DNA of 64,000 bases. Source: Arenimonas soli. GTDB lineage: Bacteria; Pseudomonadota; Gammaproteobacteria; Xanthomonadales; Xanthomonadaceae. Made by a program: the position numbers and the translations under genes. The notes beneath the pieces are model-generated. The model was not told the origin of the DNA, ran no database searches, and saw nothing but the letters and a program-made list of their open reading frames with translations. The stretch covers positions 434,001 through 498,000 of the forward strand of contig NZ_BMKC01000001.1 of assembly GCF_014643775.1 (NCBI RefSeq), read 5' to 3'. Positions 34,781 to 45,498 of this stretch are shown here, piece after piece (positions within the stretch are counted from its first letter, which is position 1; every line of letters begins with the position of its first letter).

Positions 34781-36187
34781 TTGAACAGCCACGATCAAAC
34801 GCCGCGTTTCTCGCGGCGACGCATGCTGCAGTCAAGCCTGGGCCTTGGCGTCGCGGCCCTTGGCCTGGGACCGGTGGGCAAACTGCTGGCCAAGGCCGGC
34901 AGTGGCCTGGGCGTCTCGCCCGGCTACGGCCCGCTGGCGCCGGTTCGCGACCGCGCCACCGGACTGCCCTTGCTGCGACTGCCGGCGGGTTTCGAATACA
35001 CCAGCTTCGGCTGGGCCGGCGAGGAAATCGCGCCCGGCCAGGCCTGCCCGGGCAAGCACGACGGCATGGGCGTGGTCGGGGCCGAAGGCGACATCGTCAC
35101 CCTGGTGCGCAACCACGAACTGACGAAGGAGCCCGGCGGCAGCTTCGCGCCGGCCTCGGCCACCTACAATCCCGACGTCCGCGGCGGCACCGTCACCCTG
35201 CGCTTCGACACCGCGCGCGGCGAATTCGTCGACGCGCTGCCTTCGCTTTCGGGCACGCAGGTGAACTGCGCCGGCGGCGTCACGCCCTGGGGCAGCTGGC
35301 TGTCCTGCGAAGAAGTCGTGGTCCAGGCCGGGCAAAAGGTGCGCATGGGCGATGGCGCCGTGCATGAGATGAAGCGCAGCCACGGCTTCATATTCGAAGT
35401 GCCGGGCAAGGGCCTGTCCAACGCCGAGCCGCTGCTGGCCATGGGCCAGATGAAACACGAAGCCGCCGCGGTGGATCCGCGGGACGGCATTGTTTACCTG
35501 ACCGAGGACCACAAGCCGCACGCCGGCTTCTACCGCTTCATTCCGCGCACGCCCGGTGAACTGCACCGCGGTGGCCGCCTGCAGATGCTGCGCGCCGAAG
35601 GGGCGCCGGACCTGCGCACCGGCTGCCGCGTCGGCGACGTCATGAAGGTTCGCTGGGTCGACATCGACGAACCCACGCGCGGAACCGACAGCGACGGCGG
35701 CCCGGGCGGCCTGGTGCGCCAGGGCCTGGCCAACGGCGGCACCGCCTTCATCCGGCTCGAGGGCGTCATCGTCGAACAGGGCCGGGTCTTTTTCATCTCC
35801 ACCAGCGGCGGCGACGCCGGCTGCGGCCAGATGTGGGCCTACCGTCCAGCCGAAGGCCTGCTGGAGCTGGTGTTCGAATCGCCCTCGCGCGAGGTGCTGG
35901 ACTACCCGGACAACATCGTCGCCAGCCCGCGCGGCGGCCTGGTGATCTGCGAGGACTCCGTCCAGCCGGTGCAGCGCCTGTACGGCCTGGACCGCGCCGG
36001 CGGCCTGTTCGAGTTCTGCCGCAACAACGTGGTGCTGGACGGCCACCGGGGCTTCAGCGGAGACTTCCGGGAAGAGGAATGGGCGGGCGCCTGTTTTTCC
36101 CCGGATGGCCGCTGGCTGTTCGCCAATGTCTACGAGCCCGGCTTCACGGTCGCCATCACCGGCCCCTGGAGGCCCGGCCTGATCTGA
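34781..36187 (+). CDS. PhoX-family (DUF839) protein with Tat signal
   Basis: A 468-residue protein starting at a TTG (34781). The N-terminus has a twin-arginine signal (FSRRRMLQSSLGLGVAAL). The PhoX/DUF839 propeller shows DIVTLVRNHELTKEPGGSF, NCAGGVTPWGSWLSCEE, GIVYLTEDHKPHAGFYRF, and DYPDNIVASPRGGLVICEDS near the end. PhoX enzymes are Ca/Fe-dependent alkaline phosphatases exported folded by Tat; many paralogues lack proven phosphatase activity, so the substrate is open. The MAPEG gene follows 10 bp downstream. Confidence 0.87.
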   Translation: MNSHDQTPRFSRRRMLQSSLGLGVAALGLGPVGKLLAKAGSGLGVSPGYGPLAPVRDRATGLPLLRLPAGFEYTSFGWAGEEIAPGQACPGKHDGMGVVGAEGDIVTLVRNHELTKEPGGSFAPASATYNPDVRGGTVTLRFDTARGEFVDALPSLSGTQVNCAGGVTPWGSWLSCEEVVVQAGQKVRMGDGAVHEMKRSHGFIFEVPGKGLSNAEPLLAMGQMKHEAAAVDPRDGIVYLTEDHKPHAGFYRFIPRTPGELHRGGRLQMLRAEGAPDLRTGCRVGDVMKVRWVDIDEPTRGTDSDGGPGGLVRQGLANGGTAFIRLEGVIVEQGRVFFISTSGGDAGCGQMWAYRPAEGLLELVFESPSREVLDYPDNIVASPRGGLVICEDSVQPVQRLYGLDRAGGLFEFCRNNVVLDGHRGFSGDFREEEWAGACFSPDGRWLFANVYEPGFTVAITGPWRPGLI

Positions 36188-36197
36188 GGAGCGACCC

Positions 36198-36593
36198 ATG
36201 ATCACCCTGCTTTACGCCGCCTTGTGCACCCTTTTCATCCTGGGCCTGGCCATCCGCGTCATGCTTGCCCGCGGTCGCCTGAAAGTGGGCCTGGGCGATG
36301 GCGGGCACGGTGAACTCAACCGGCGCGTGCGCGCGCACTCCAATGCGGTCGAATACGTGCCGCTGGCGCTTATCCTGCTCGGCGGCATGGAATTGAACGG
36401 CTACCCCGACTGGCTGGTGCACACCTTCGGCGCCACGCTGGTGGTTTCCCGGCTGTTGCACGCCTGGGGCCTGGCGGTCAGCGAGGGCCGCAGCGCCGGC
36501 CGCTTCTGGGGCACGCTGCTTACGCTGCTGCTGATGGTCGCGATGTGCGTGATGGCGATCGTCGGATTCGCCGCCGGCTATTCCGAGTTCTAA
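36198..36593 (+). CDS. MAPEG family membrane protein
   Basis: A 131-residue four-helix membrane protein with the MAPEG motif RVRAHSNAVEYVPLALILLG followed by NGYPDWLVHTFG. GAGGAG precedes its ATG. The family includes glutathione-dependent microsomal transferases. Glutathione-linked function is plausible but unproven for bacterial members. Confidence 0.9.
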   Translation: MITLLYAALCTLFILGLAIRVMLARGRLKVGLGDGGHGELNRRVRAHSNAVEYVPLALILLGGMELNGYPDWLVHTFGATLVVSRLLHAWGLAVSEGRSAGRFWGTLLTLLLMVAMCVMAIVGFAAGYSEF

Positions 36594-36910
36594 CGGCGCG
36601 GCGGCGCCAGCAGTTCCTGGCGGCTCAGGTAGCCGTCGCCGTCGGCGTCCTGGCGACGGAACTGGGCGCCAAAACGGGCTTCGTGCTGTTCGAGGGTGAT
36701 GCGCGGGGCGTCGGGCACGTGCTGTTCGTGCGGCTCGAGCACGCCGTTGCCGTCCACGTCCATCTGCCGGAAGGCAAAGCCCATGCGTTCGAGGAACTCG
36801 TCGAGCGAAACCCGGCCGTCGCCGTCGAGATCGACGCGATCGAAATAGTCGTCCGCCTGCCCGAACGCGGGCGCGGCCAGCAACAGCAGCGCCAGCAGGC
36901 TAGCCCGCAT
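36590..36910 (-). CDS. Exported EF-hand protein
   Basis: A 106-residue protein with a signal peptide (MRASLLALLLLAAPAFGQA). It has three EF-hand loops: DLDGDGRVSLDE, DVDGNGVLEPHE and DADGDGYLSRQE, each with acidic ligands at positions 1, 3, 5 and 12. It likely binds calcium in the periplasm. It overlaps the rlmM end by 11 bp on the same strand and the MAPEG stop by 4 bp on the other. Confidence 0.88.
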   Translation of the reverse strand: MRASLLALLLLAAPAFGQADDYFDRVDLDGDGRVSLDEFLERMGFAFRQMDVDGNGVLEPHEQHVPDAPRITLEQHEARFGAQFRRQDADGDGYLSRQELLAPPRR

Positions 36911-37946
36911 AGACCGTGATTTCCTCGCGGTCGTGGTAGAGCTGCTTGGCGCGGACGGTCAGCGGCCGGCCGGCCTTGTCGACGAAGTGCTGCAGGCAGT
37001 CGCGGGTTTCATCCCAGCGCTTCTTCATCGGCAGCTTGAGGTTGAAGATCGAGCGCTTGCACCAGCCTTCGCGGAACCAGGTGCCCATGCGGTCGGCCAC
37101 CTTCGCCGGCGACTCGACCATGTCGCAGACCATCCAGTCCAGCGGCTTGGGCGGCTGCCAGCGGAAGCCGTCGGCGCGGATGTGTTCGATGATGCCGGTG
37201 TCCATGGCGCTGTCGGCCATCGGCCCGTTGTCGATCGCGGCGACGCGGATGTGCCGGCGCGCAAGCACCCAGCTCCAGCCGCCGGGCGCGGCGCCGAGGT
37301 CGGCGGCGTTCATGCCCGGCTGCAGGAAGGCGTCGCGTTCCTTGTCGGTGAGCAGGCACATCAGCGCCTCCTCGAGCTTGAGCGAGGACCGGCTGGGCGC
37401 ATCGGCATGCGCGCGCAGGCGCGGCACGCCCAGCGGCCAGGGCGAGGCGTCCTTCGGATCGGCGCTGGCCAGCAGGGCATGGTTGCCGGCCAGCATCAGC
37501 ACGTGCAGGCGGGGCAGCCGCGGGTCTTCCTTTTCGGTGATCAGGCCGCGCTGCCGCAGCGCCGGGCGCAGGGCATTGCCCAGCGCGCGCGCCAGCCCGG
37601 AAAGCTGGCGCCCTTCTTCGGAATCGGTGTGTTCGACCCAGAGGTCGCCGTGGCGGCCGCGGCCACCCAGGGCTTCCATGATCGGGCCGACGCGGTCCTT
37701 GGGATCCAGGCCGGGCAGGTCGGCCAGCAGGCGCAGCTTCTGGCGCGCGAAGATCAGCGTCGACCAGGGCAGGGCCGAGGCCAGCGCGGCGCCGTCCTCG
37801 ACGCCCAGGAACTGCACGAAGCCGGTGTTGCGTTCGGCCTTGGCGTAACCGGGGAAGCCGGCGAGCGCAGCACGTTCGCCCAGTTCGGCCGCCAGTTCGG
37901 GCTCGAAACCGGGGCGGCAGTAGGCCAGCAGGCCATCAGTAGACAA
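36900..37946 (-). CDS. rlmM: 23S rRNA (cytidine2498-2'-O)-methyltransferase RlmM
   Basis: 348 residues from a TTG at 37946, chosen because GGGGAG lies seven bases upstream and the family starts just ahead of GLLAYCRPGFEPELAAEL. A THUMP-like N-terminus is followed by an RrmJ-type methyltransferase domain: AADLGAAPGGWSWVLARR for SAM, DWMVCDMVESPAKVADRM and a catalytic Lys in FNLKLPMKKRW. It modifies C2498 in the peptidyl-transferase centre. The start overlaps the deaminase stop by 11 bp. Confidence 0.93.
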   Translation of the reverse strand: MSTDGLLAYCRPGFEPELAAELGERAALAGFPGYAKAERNTGFVQFLGVEDGAALASALPWSTLIFARQKLRLLADLPGLDPKDRVGPIMEALGGRGRHGDLWVEHTDSEEGRQLSGLARALGNALRPALRQRGLITEKEDPRLPRLHVLMLAGNHALLASADPKDASPWPLGVPRLRAHADAPSRSSLKLEEALMCLLTDKERDAFLQPGMNAADLGAAPGGWSWVLARRHIRVAAIDNGPMADSAMDTGIIEHIRADGFRWQPPKPLDWMVCDMVESPAKVADRMGTWFREGWCKRSIFNLKLPMKKRWDETRDCLQHFVDKAGRPLTVRAKQLYHDREEITVYAG

Positions 37947-38486
37947 GTCCGGACTCCCCGTAATCACGCAAGATGTCGCGGGCATGGTCGCGCAGCAGGT
38001 CGGTGCTGACGCGGATGCCGCGTTTTTCCAGCTCGCCGCGCCAGTCCGCAGGCAGCGGACCTTCGTCGAAGCCGGCCAGGTCCTGCACGTCGTCGGCGCG
38101 CGCGCCGACCAGCAGTTCGTCGATGCCGGCCCAGACCACGGCGCCGTAACACATCGAACACGGCTGGGCCGAGGTGGCCAGGGTGATCGGCCCGCCGGCC
38201 TGGTTGAGCCGGAAGCTCTGCATGCGCTGCTGGCTGGTCGCCAGCGCCATGATTTCGGCATGGGCCGCCGAGCAGTTGTGCGGAACCACGCGGTTCACGC
38301 CGACGCCGACCAGGCGGTCGCCGCTGAACACCGCCGCGCCGAACGGGCCACCGCTGCGGTGGTCGACGTTGCGGCGCGAAAGCTGGATCGCCAGCGCCAC
38401 CTTGTCCTGCGCCGAGGGATAGGCGCGCTGGGCGTCCACTTCTTCGTGGACCCAGGCCGGCAGGGTGAGGTGAAGCTGGGCGTAGA

Positions 38487-38490
<4 letters not shown>
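37936..38490 (-). CDS. Nucleoside/guanine deaminase-like protein (CDA fold)
   Basis: A 184-residue zinc deaminase: HAE motif in [15 protein letters not shown] and [17 protein letters not shown] for the second zinc motif. The C-terminus ([19 protein letters not shown]) resembles guanine-deaminase-type (GuaD-like) members more than TadA. Substrate not certain. It overlaps glnS by 4 bp and rlmM by 11 bp, so the three genes are cotranscribed. Confidence 0.85.
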
Positions 38491-40229
<1,739 letters not shown>

Positions 40230-40364
40230 GCGTCCGCAAACAGCGTGGAAAGGCGTCTAGTCTAACGGCTTGGCCGCATCCCGCGGCCTTTACTGCGCCC
40301 GGGCCCGGCCTCGGGCTAGAATCGCCGGGCAGGGGGCTGCAATCACAAGTAGGGGAGACGGCGC

Positions 40365-42554
40365 TTGCGAAACGCATGGGCCCTGATTGGCTTTACCGCC
40401 GCCGCCTTGCTGGCCGCCGCGGTCCTGGTGGTTCCCGGCGCCCGCGCCCAGGCGCCGCAGCCGGCGCTGGACCTGGCCGTCATGGAAACGCCGGTCGGCA
40501 CCACCCTCGACGACATCCTCACCGGCCGGGCCCAGCCCGGCTTCACCCCCGTGCTGACCCCGGGCTTCGCCTTCACCGCCCGCGATGAGCGGGTGCTGTG
40601 GGTTCGCGTGCGCACCGACCTGCCGGCCGGCAGCCACGACTGGCGCCTGGGCGTGGTCCGGGTGCCGCTGGAACACCTGCGCCTGCGCGTGCATCCCCCC
40701 GGCAGCGTGGTCGCGCGGGACAGCTTCTTCATCCGCGGCGACGACCAGCAGCCCTGGCCCAGTCATTTCGACCTGCCGCTGCCGGCGGGCCTGTCCGGCC
40801 CGACCGAGCTCTACCTGGAGCTGGAAGGCCAGGTGATGGGGGGACTGCACCTGAGCCTGCGCGATGCCGCCGTTGCCGCAGGGCAGGAAGAGCAGGCCCG
40901 GTTCTGGTTCCGCGTGGTGTACGCGCTGATGCTGCTGGTGGCGGTGCTGTCGCTGGTGCGCCACGCCGAGGACTCCCGGGCCGGCGCGCTGGCGGTGGGC
41001 GCCGCGGCCTTCTGCTCCTGGCTGGCCTGCCTGGGCATCAATGGCCACCTGTATTCGTTGCCCGAAGTCGCCCTGCTTTCCGGGCTGGGCGCCGTGGTGC
41101 CCCAGGCCCTGTTCCTGCTTGGCGCCGGGCCGGTGGTGCTGGCCACGCGCCACTACAGCGGCCTGGACAAGTCGGCGCCGCAGTTGGTGGGCTGGATGCG
41201 CGGCCTGGGCTGGGTGCTCGTGGCCGGCGCCCTGTTCGCGCTGACCCTGCCCAACAACGCCAGCATCGCCCTGCAGTGGGTGGCCTGGGTCAGCTACCCG
41301 GTGGCCTTGCTGGCTTGCGTGGTGATGCTGTTGCTCGATTCCCGCAGCTATCGCTGGGCGCCGCTGCTTACCCTGCTCTTGATGGGCGTCGCGGTGCTGC
41401 TGCGGGTCCTGGCCGACCACCAGGTGGTCGAGGCGAACTGGTGGACGCTGTACGGCTGGCAGCTGCTGCTGGCGCTGGTGATGGCCCAGTACCTGGGCCT
41501 GCCCTGGGCGCGGGCGCGGATGCAGCGCTGGGCCATGCGCAAGCGGGCCGAGCCGCCGCCGCCCAGCGCCGTAGAGAAGATCGAGGCCGCCCGCGGCAAG
41601 CTGATGGCCAGCCTTCAGCACGGCCTGAACCACGCCGACGACGACGACGTGGCCTGGATCGCCTACCGGCGCCTGCTCGATGGCCTCAAGTCGGTGCTCG
41701 ACCAGAACAGCTCGGCGGTGGTCGGCGAACACGCCGACGGCGAAGAACTGCTGCAGGTCGAGCCCAAGTCGGCCGAGTCGCGCTACCGCAACCTGCTGCG
41801 CGAGCGCGCCACGCTGCTGCGCAACCTCAGCAAGCTCAAGGCGGCCCAGCAGGTCGGCTTCGACTTCGACGGGCCGGAAGGCCCGCTGGAGAAGGTGCAG
41901 CTGGCGGTCATCCCGCTGCCCATTCCCAAGCCGGGCTGGGGCGCGCTGCTGGTCGAGCGGCCTGCCGACGTCAGCTATTCCGATGCCGAACTGGCGCTGT
42001 GCGCCGAGTTCGCGGCGATGGCCGTGGTCGCCGGCGAAGAGGCCTCGGGCACGGTCAGCGCCCAGCGACAGGCCGAAACCGACCCGGCCACCGGCGTATT
42101 CCGCGAAGAGGCCATCCGCAGCCGCCTTCAGCAGATGATCGACGCGGCCCGGCTGCGCCAGACGCCCTTCAGCCTGCTGTGGATCGAACTCGACCAGCTG
42201 CCGTCGCTGCGCGAGGCCGGCGGCGAAGTCGCCGTGGTGTCGGCCCTGCGGCCGGTGGCCGCGCTGCTGCGCGAAGAGTTGAGCCACGGCGACCTGATCG
42301 GCCGCAGCGCCAGCGGTGGTTTCCTGGTGCTGGCGCCGGGCAAGAAGCTGCTGCAGGCGCGCGAATATGCCGACCGCCTGCGCGAGGCGGTGTCGCACAT
42401 GGCGGTGGACCCGCGCATCGCGCCCAGCCTGAGCATCAGCATCGGCATCGCCCAGGCCGGCTCCGACGAGCGCAAGGCCCCCGACCTGGCCGAGCGCGCG
42501 GGCAACGCGGCGCGCGTGGCCAGCCGGAACGGCGGCGACCAGATCTTCAGCTGA
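40365..42554 (+). CDS. 7TM receptor with degenerate GGDEF domain
   Basis: 729 residues starting at a TTG (40365) with AGGGGAG upstream. Signal peptide, then an extracytoplasmic 7TMR-DISM-like beta domain (WVRVRTDLPAGSHDWRLG), about seven membrane helices (residues ~180-380), a cytoplasmic linker/GAF-like region and a C-terminal GGDEF fold (TDPATGVFREEAIRSRL). The active-site motif is replaced by SASGGF and metal ligands are altered (WIELDQLPSL), so it is almost certainly not a cyclase; a receptor or GTP/c-di-GMP-sensing role is possible. It is followed 6 bp later by the GST gene. Confidence 0.85.
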   Translation: MRNAWALIGFTAAALLAAAVLVVPGARAQAPQPALDLAVMETPVGTTLDDILTGRAQPGFTPVLTPGFAFTARDERVLWVRVRTDLPAGSHDWRLGVVRVPLEHLRLRVHPPGSVVARDSFFIRGDDQQPWPSHFDLPLPAGLSGPTELYLELEGQVMGGLHLSLRDAAVAAGQEEQARFWFRVVYALMLLVAVLSLVRHAEDSRAGALAVGAAAFCSWLACLGINGHLYSLPEVALLSGLGAVVPQALFLLGAGPVVLATRHYSGLDKSAPQLVGWMRGLGWVLVAGALFALTLPNNASIALQWVAWVSYPVALLACVVMLLLDSRSYRWAPLLTLLLMGVAVLLRVLADHQVVEANWWTLYGWQLLLALVMAQYLGLPWARARMQRWAMRKRAEPPPPSAVEKIEAARGKLMASLQHGLNHADDDDVAWIAYRRLLDGLKSVLDQNSSAVVGEHADGEELLQVEPKSAESRYRNLLRERATLLRNLSKLKAAQQVGFDFDGPEGPLEKVQLAVIPLPIPKPGWGALLVERPADVSYSDAELALCAEFAAMAVVAGEEASGTVSAQRQAETDPATGVFREEAIRSRLQQMIDAARLRQTPFSLLWIELDQLPSLREAGGEVAVVSALRPVAALLREELSHGDLIGRSASGGFLVLAPGKKLLQAREYADRLREAVSHMAVDPRIAPSLSISIGIAQAGSDERKAPDLAERAGNAARVASRNGGDQIFS

Positions 42555-42560
42555 CCGGCC

Positions 42561-43208
42561 ATGTCCACGACCCTGGTCATCGGCAACAAGAACTACTCGT
42601 CCTGGTCGCTGCGGCCCTGGCTGCTGCTGCGCCAGGCCGGCGTGGCCTTCGAGGAAGTCCGGCTGCCGCTGGACACGCCCGAGTTCCAGGCCCGCATCGG
42701 CGACTGGTCGCCGACCGGCCGGGTACCGGTGCTGCACGACCACGGCCAGGTGGTCTGGGATTCCCTGGCCATCTGCGAATACGCCAACGAACGCTGGTTG
42801 CGCGGCAGCGGCTGGCCGGGCGACCCGGGGCGCCGCGCGCTGGCGCGTTCGGTGGCCTGCGAAATGCACTCGGGTTTTCCCGCCCTGCGTGCCCAGCTGC
42901 CGATGAACTGCCGGCGCGAGCCGCGCGAACGGCACTGGGACCAGGCCGCGCAGCGGGACATCGACCGCGTGCAGTCGCTGTGGTCCGAATTGCGCGGGCA
43001 GGCCGGCGGCGGCGACTTCCTGTTCGGGCGCTTCGGCATCGCCGATGCGATGTTCGCGCCGGTCTGCGTCCGTTTCCGCGGCTACGGCGTGCCGCTGGCC
43101 GGGGCGGCGGCCGATTACGTCGAAGCCATCTACGCGCTGCCGGCGATGTCCGAATGGCTGATGGCCGGGCGCGCCGAATCCGAGCGGGTGGCGCACGACG
43201 AGGCCTGA
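42561..43208 (+). CDS. Glutathione S-transferase family protein
   Basis: A 215-residue soluble GST. The thioredoxin-like N-terminus has NKNYSSWSLRPWLLLRQAG, a likely catalytic Ser, and the cis-Pro region GRVPVLHDHGQVVWDSLAIC. The helical C-terminus has FLFGRFGIADAMFAPVCVRF. Substrate unknown. It is probably cotranscribed with the GGDEF gene. Confidence 0.92.
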   Translation: MSTTLVIGNKNYSSWSLRPWLLLRQAGVAFEEVRLPLDTPEFQARIGDWSPTGRVPVLHDHGQVVWDSLAICEYANERWLRGSGWPGDPGRRALARSVACEMHSGFPALRAQLPMNCRREPRERHWDQAAQRDIDRVQSLWSELRGQAGGGDFLFGRFGIADAMFAPVCVRFRGYGVPLAGAAADYVEAIYALPAMSEWLMAGRAESERVAHDEA

Positions 43209-43222
43209 GCCCCGGCGCCGCC

Positions 43223-43858
43223 TTAGAACGACTCAAGCTCGCAGACGTAGATCAGTTCGCAGGCACCGTCGCCGCTGTCTTCGCGGGTGAGCGAACTGCG
43301 CCACAGCCAGCCGTCGTCGCTGCGGATCTCGACCAGCCAGCCCTGCAGGCGCACGGTCTGGTCTTTTTTCACGCGGTCAATGGCGGCGGCGACGCGGTCG
43401 TTGGCCGGCACCAGGTGCATGTTCGCGCTTGAACGCACGATTTCCTGCACCGGCAGGGGCGGGCCTTCGGCACCCCAGCGGTAGTGGTACCAGCGGCCGC
43501 GCTGGGAAATGTCGAGCTGCTTGTAGACCGCGGGGTCGGCCATGCGCTGCCAGCCCAGGGCCAGGTCGGTGGGCGACAGCGCGGCATTGCGGTCGAAGCG
43601 GTAGTCCTCGCGGCCCAGCACGCGGGCCTCGAGGGCGAAGGCCGCCAGCGGGCGCAGGCGGTGCCCGTCGATCGTGGCCACGGGGGCGTCGGCAACCAGG
43701 ACCTGCAGGGGTTCGGCCAGGCCGGCCGGCGATGCCATCTGCGGGCAGGCCAGGGACCCGCCGGCGCCCGTTGCCGGCACCGCGGCGGGATCGCGCCCCG
43801 CGACCCAGAACAGGGCGAGCGTGGCGACGGCCAGCGTGATCCAGAGCCAGCGCGGCAT
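43223..43858 (-). CDS. Membrane-anchored protein of unknown function, 211 aa
   Basis: An N-terminal hydrophobic anchor (LWITLAVATLALFWVAG) precedes a periplasmic domain with YRFDRNAALSPTDLALGWQR, RGRWYHYRWGAEG and a final WLVEIRSDDGWLWRSSLTRE. The middle motif is one I have seen in Xanthomonad exported proteins but cannot name. It lies 10 bp downstream of rnk on the same strand. Confidence 0.65.
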   Translation of the reverse strand: MPRWLWITLAVATLALFWVAGRDPAAVPATGAGGSLACPQMASPAGLAEPLQVLVADAPVATIDGHRLRPLAAFALEARVLGREDYRFDRNAALSPTDLALGWQRMADPAVYKQLDISQRGRWYHYRWGAEGPPLPVQEIVRSSANMHLVPANDRVAAAIDRVKKDQTVRLQGWLVEIRSDDGWLWRSSLTREDSGDGACELIYVCELESF

Positions 43859-43868
43859 GGCGGCCGGC

Positions 43869-44282
43869 TCAGCGCGAAAAATCGCCCGAGGCTTCGGGCT
43901 GGTAGGCGATGGACGTGACCCGCAGGCGCAGCGAGCGCCCGCCCGGTGCGTTCCAGTCGATGCTCTGGCCCACCGACAGGCCCAGCAGGGCGGTGCCGAC
44001 CGGTGCCAGCACCGAGATCTTGTGCTTGTCGACGTCGGCGTCGGGCGGATAGACCAGGGTCAGGCGATGGGTTTCACCGCCGACTTCGTCCACGCAGGTC
44101 ACTTCGGAATTCATGGTGACGACGTCGGCCGGCATCTCGGCCGGCGCGACGACGTTCGCACGCTCGAGTTCGCGGCCCAGGGCCGCCGCGGCCGGCAGGG
44201 CGGCGACGGCGGGGGAGTCAAGCAGGCGTTCGAGCCGGTCGAGGTCGCGGCTGGAAACGGTGATCGGCGGCGGGGTGGCCAT
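43869..44282 (-). CDS. rnk: Nucleoside diphosphate kinase regulator Rnk / GreA-GreB-like
   Basis: 137 residues from the ATG at 44282. It has an N-terminal short coiled coil (LDRLERLLDSPAVAALP) and the GreA/GreB C-terminal fold (TLVYPPDADVDKHKISVLAP, GTALLGLSVGQSIDW). Rnk-type proteins bind RNA polymerase but lack the acidic tip of Gre factors. Role in transcription or NDP-kinase control is from the family. Confidence 0.88.
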   Translation of the reverse strand: MATPPPITVSSRDLDRLERLLDSPAVAALPAAAALGRELERANVVAPAEMPADVVTMNSEVTCVDEVGGETHRLTLVYPPDADVDKHKISVLAPVGTALLGLSVGQSIDWNAPGGRSLRLRVTSIAYQPEASGDFSR

Positions 44283-44375
44283 GGCGGCTCCAAAAGCAAA
44301 AGGGGCGCCGCGTTGCACGCGCCGCCCGGGGTAATCAAACATGTCTGGCCACGATAGCCCCTGGCCCCGCGGGCT

Positions 44376-45317
44376 TCAAGGCTTGGCGGGGCGCTTCCCG
44401 GGCGGGTCGTCGGCGGGCAGGTCCAGCAGGCCGGCGGGCAAGTCGCGCAGCACGCCGGCCAGGTCCTTGAGGAACACACCCATGGCCGAACTGCGGCGCC
44501 AGACCAGGGCCAGCCGGCGACTCGGTGGCGGGTCGCGGAACGAGAGCAGGCGGATGTCTTCCGAGGCCGGCACCGGCGGTTTCACCGCCAGCACGGGCAG
44601 CAGGGTGACGCCCACGCCCGCGGCAACCATCTGCCGCAGGGTTTCCAGGCTGGTGGCCCGGAAACCTTCTTTTTCGCCGGCGCCGGCCAGGCCGCAGACC
44701 TCCAGCGCGTGGTCGCGCAGGCAGTGGCCTTCCTCGAGCAGCAGCAGGTGCTGGTCGCCCAGTTCGCCCAGGCGCAGGTTGCGGCGGCCCGCCAGCGGAT
44801 GGCCGTCGGGCACCGCCAGCATGAAGGGTTCTTCGAACAGGAATTCGGACTCGGCCCATTCCTCGTGCAGCGGCATCGCCAGCACCGCGGCGTCGAGCCT
44901 GCCCTCGCGCAGCATGTGCAGGATGACTTCGGTTTTTTCCTCGACCAGCAGCAGCTCCAGGCGCGGGAACCGCTTGCGGATGCGCGGCACCACGTGCGGC
45001 AACAGGTAGGGGCCCAGCGTGGGGAACAGGCCCAGGCGCACGCTGCCGGCCTCGGGGTCGGCGGTGCGGCGGGCGGTTTCGCGCATCTGCTCGACCTCGG
45101 CCAGCACGCGGCGCGCGCGCATGGCGATGTCCTGGCCGGCGGCGGTCAGCATGACGTGCCGGGGCGCGCGTTCGACCAGGGACACGCCCAGCTCTTCCTC
45201 GAGCTTCCTGACCTGGGTCGAGAGCGTGGGCTGGCTGACATGGCACGATTCCGCGGCCCGGCCGAAATGCCGCAGGTCGGCCAGGGCAACGAGGTAGCGC
45301 AGATCGCGGAGGTTCAT
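44376..45317 (-). CDS. oxyR: Hydrogen-peroxide sensor OxyR (LysR family)
   Basis: A 313-residue LysR regulator with N-terminal helix-turn-helix (LRYLVALADLRHFGRAAESC, SQPTLSTQVRKLEEELG) and the peroxide-sensing cysteines at residues 199 and 208 (EEGHCLRDHALEVCGL), exactly the E. coli numbers. The GHCLRD surrounding is the OxyR hallmark. It is divergent from ahpC, and the shared region carries an OxyR-type operator. Confidence 0.96.
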   Translation of the reverse strand: MNLRDLRYLVALADLRHFGRAAESCHVSQPTLSTQVRKLEEELGVSLVERAPRHVMLTAAGQDIAMRARRVLAEVEQMRETARRTADPEAGSVRLGLFPTLGPYLLPHVVPRIRKRFPRLELLLVEEKTEVILHMLREGRLDAAVLAMPLHEEWAESEFLFEEPFMLAVPDGHPLAGRRNLRLGELGDQHLLLLEEGHCLRDHALEVCGLAGAGEKEGFRATSLETLRQMVAAGVGVTLLPVLAVKPPVPASEDIRLLSFRDPPPSRRLALVWRRSSAMGVFLKDLAGVLRDLPAGLLDLPADDPPGKRPAKP

Positions 45318-45385
45318 GGCGATTGCTATAGCCTATGGAAATGTCGATGACAATCGTCGGAGCGTGAAGGCAAGGTGTGCAAGCG

Positions 45386-45422
45386 ATAGATAAAACCTAT
45401 CGGAGCGATAGGAACTATCACT
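45386..45422. promoter_or_regulatory. OxyR operator between oxyR and ahpC
   Basis: ATAG (45386-45389), 7 bp, CTAT (45397-45400), 7 bp, ATAG (45408-45411), 7 bp, CACT (45419-45422) against the OxyR consensus ATAG-N7-CTAT-N7-ATAG-N7-CTAT. Three of the four tetramers are perfect with exact spacing. A further palindrome CAATAGCTATTG is at 45432-45443. Confidence 0.8.
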
Positions 45423-45498
45423 TTCACATATCAATAGCTATTGCCTACCATAGCGCCAAGTTTCGATTCACCCTTCCTCAAACCCCACAGGAGCCAAC

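Noticed and set aside
40290-43432. Long open frames on both strands over the 7TM-GGDEF and GST genes
   Set aside because: They span two real genes, one in another frame and one antisense, and have no recognisable domains.
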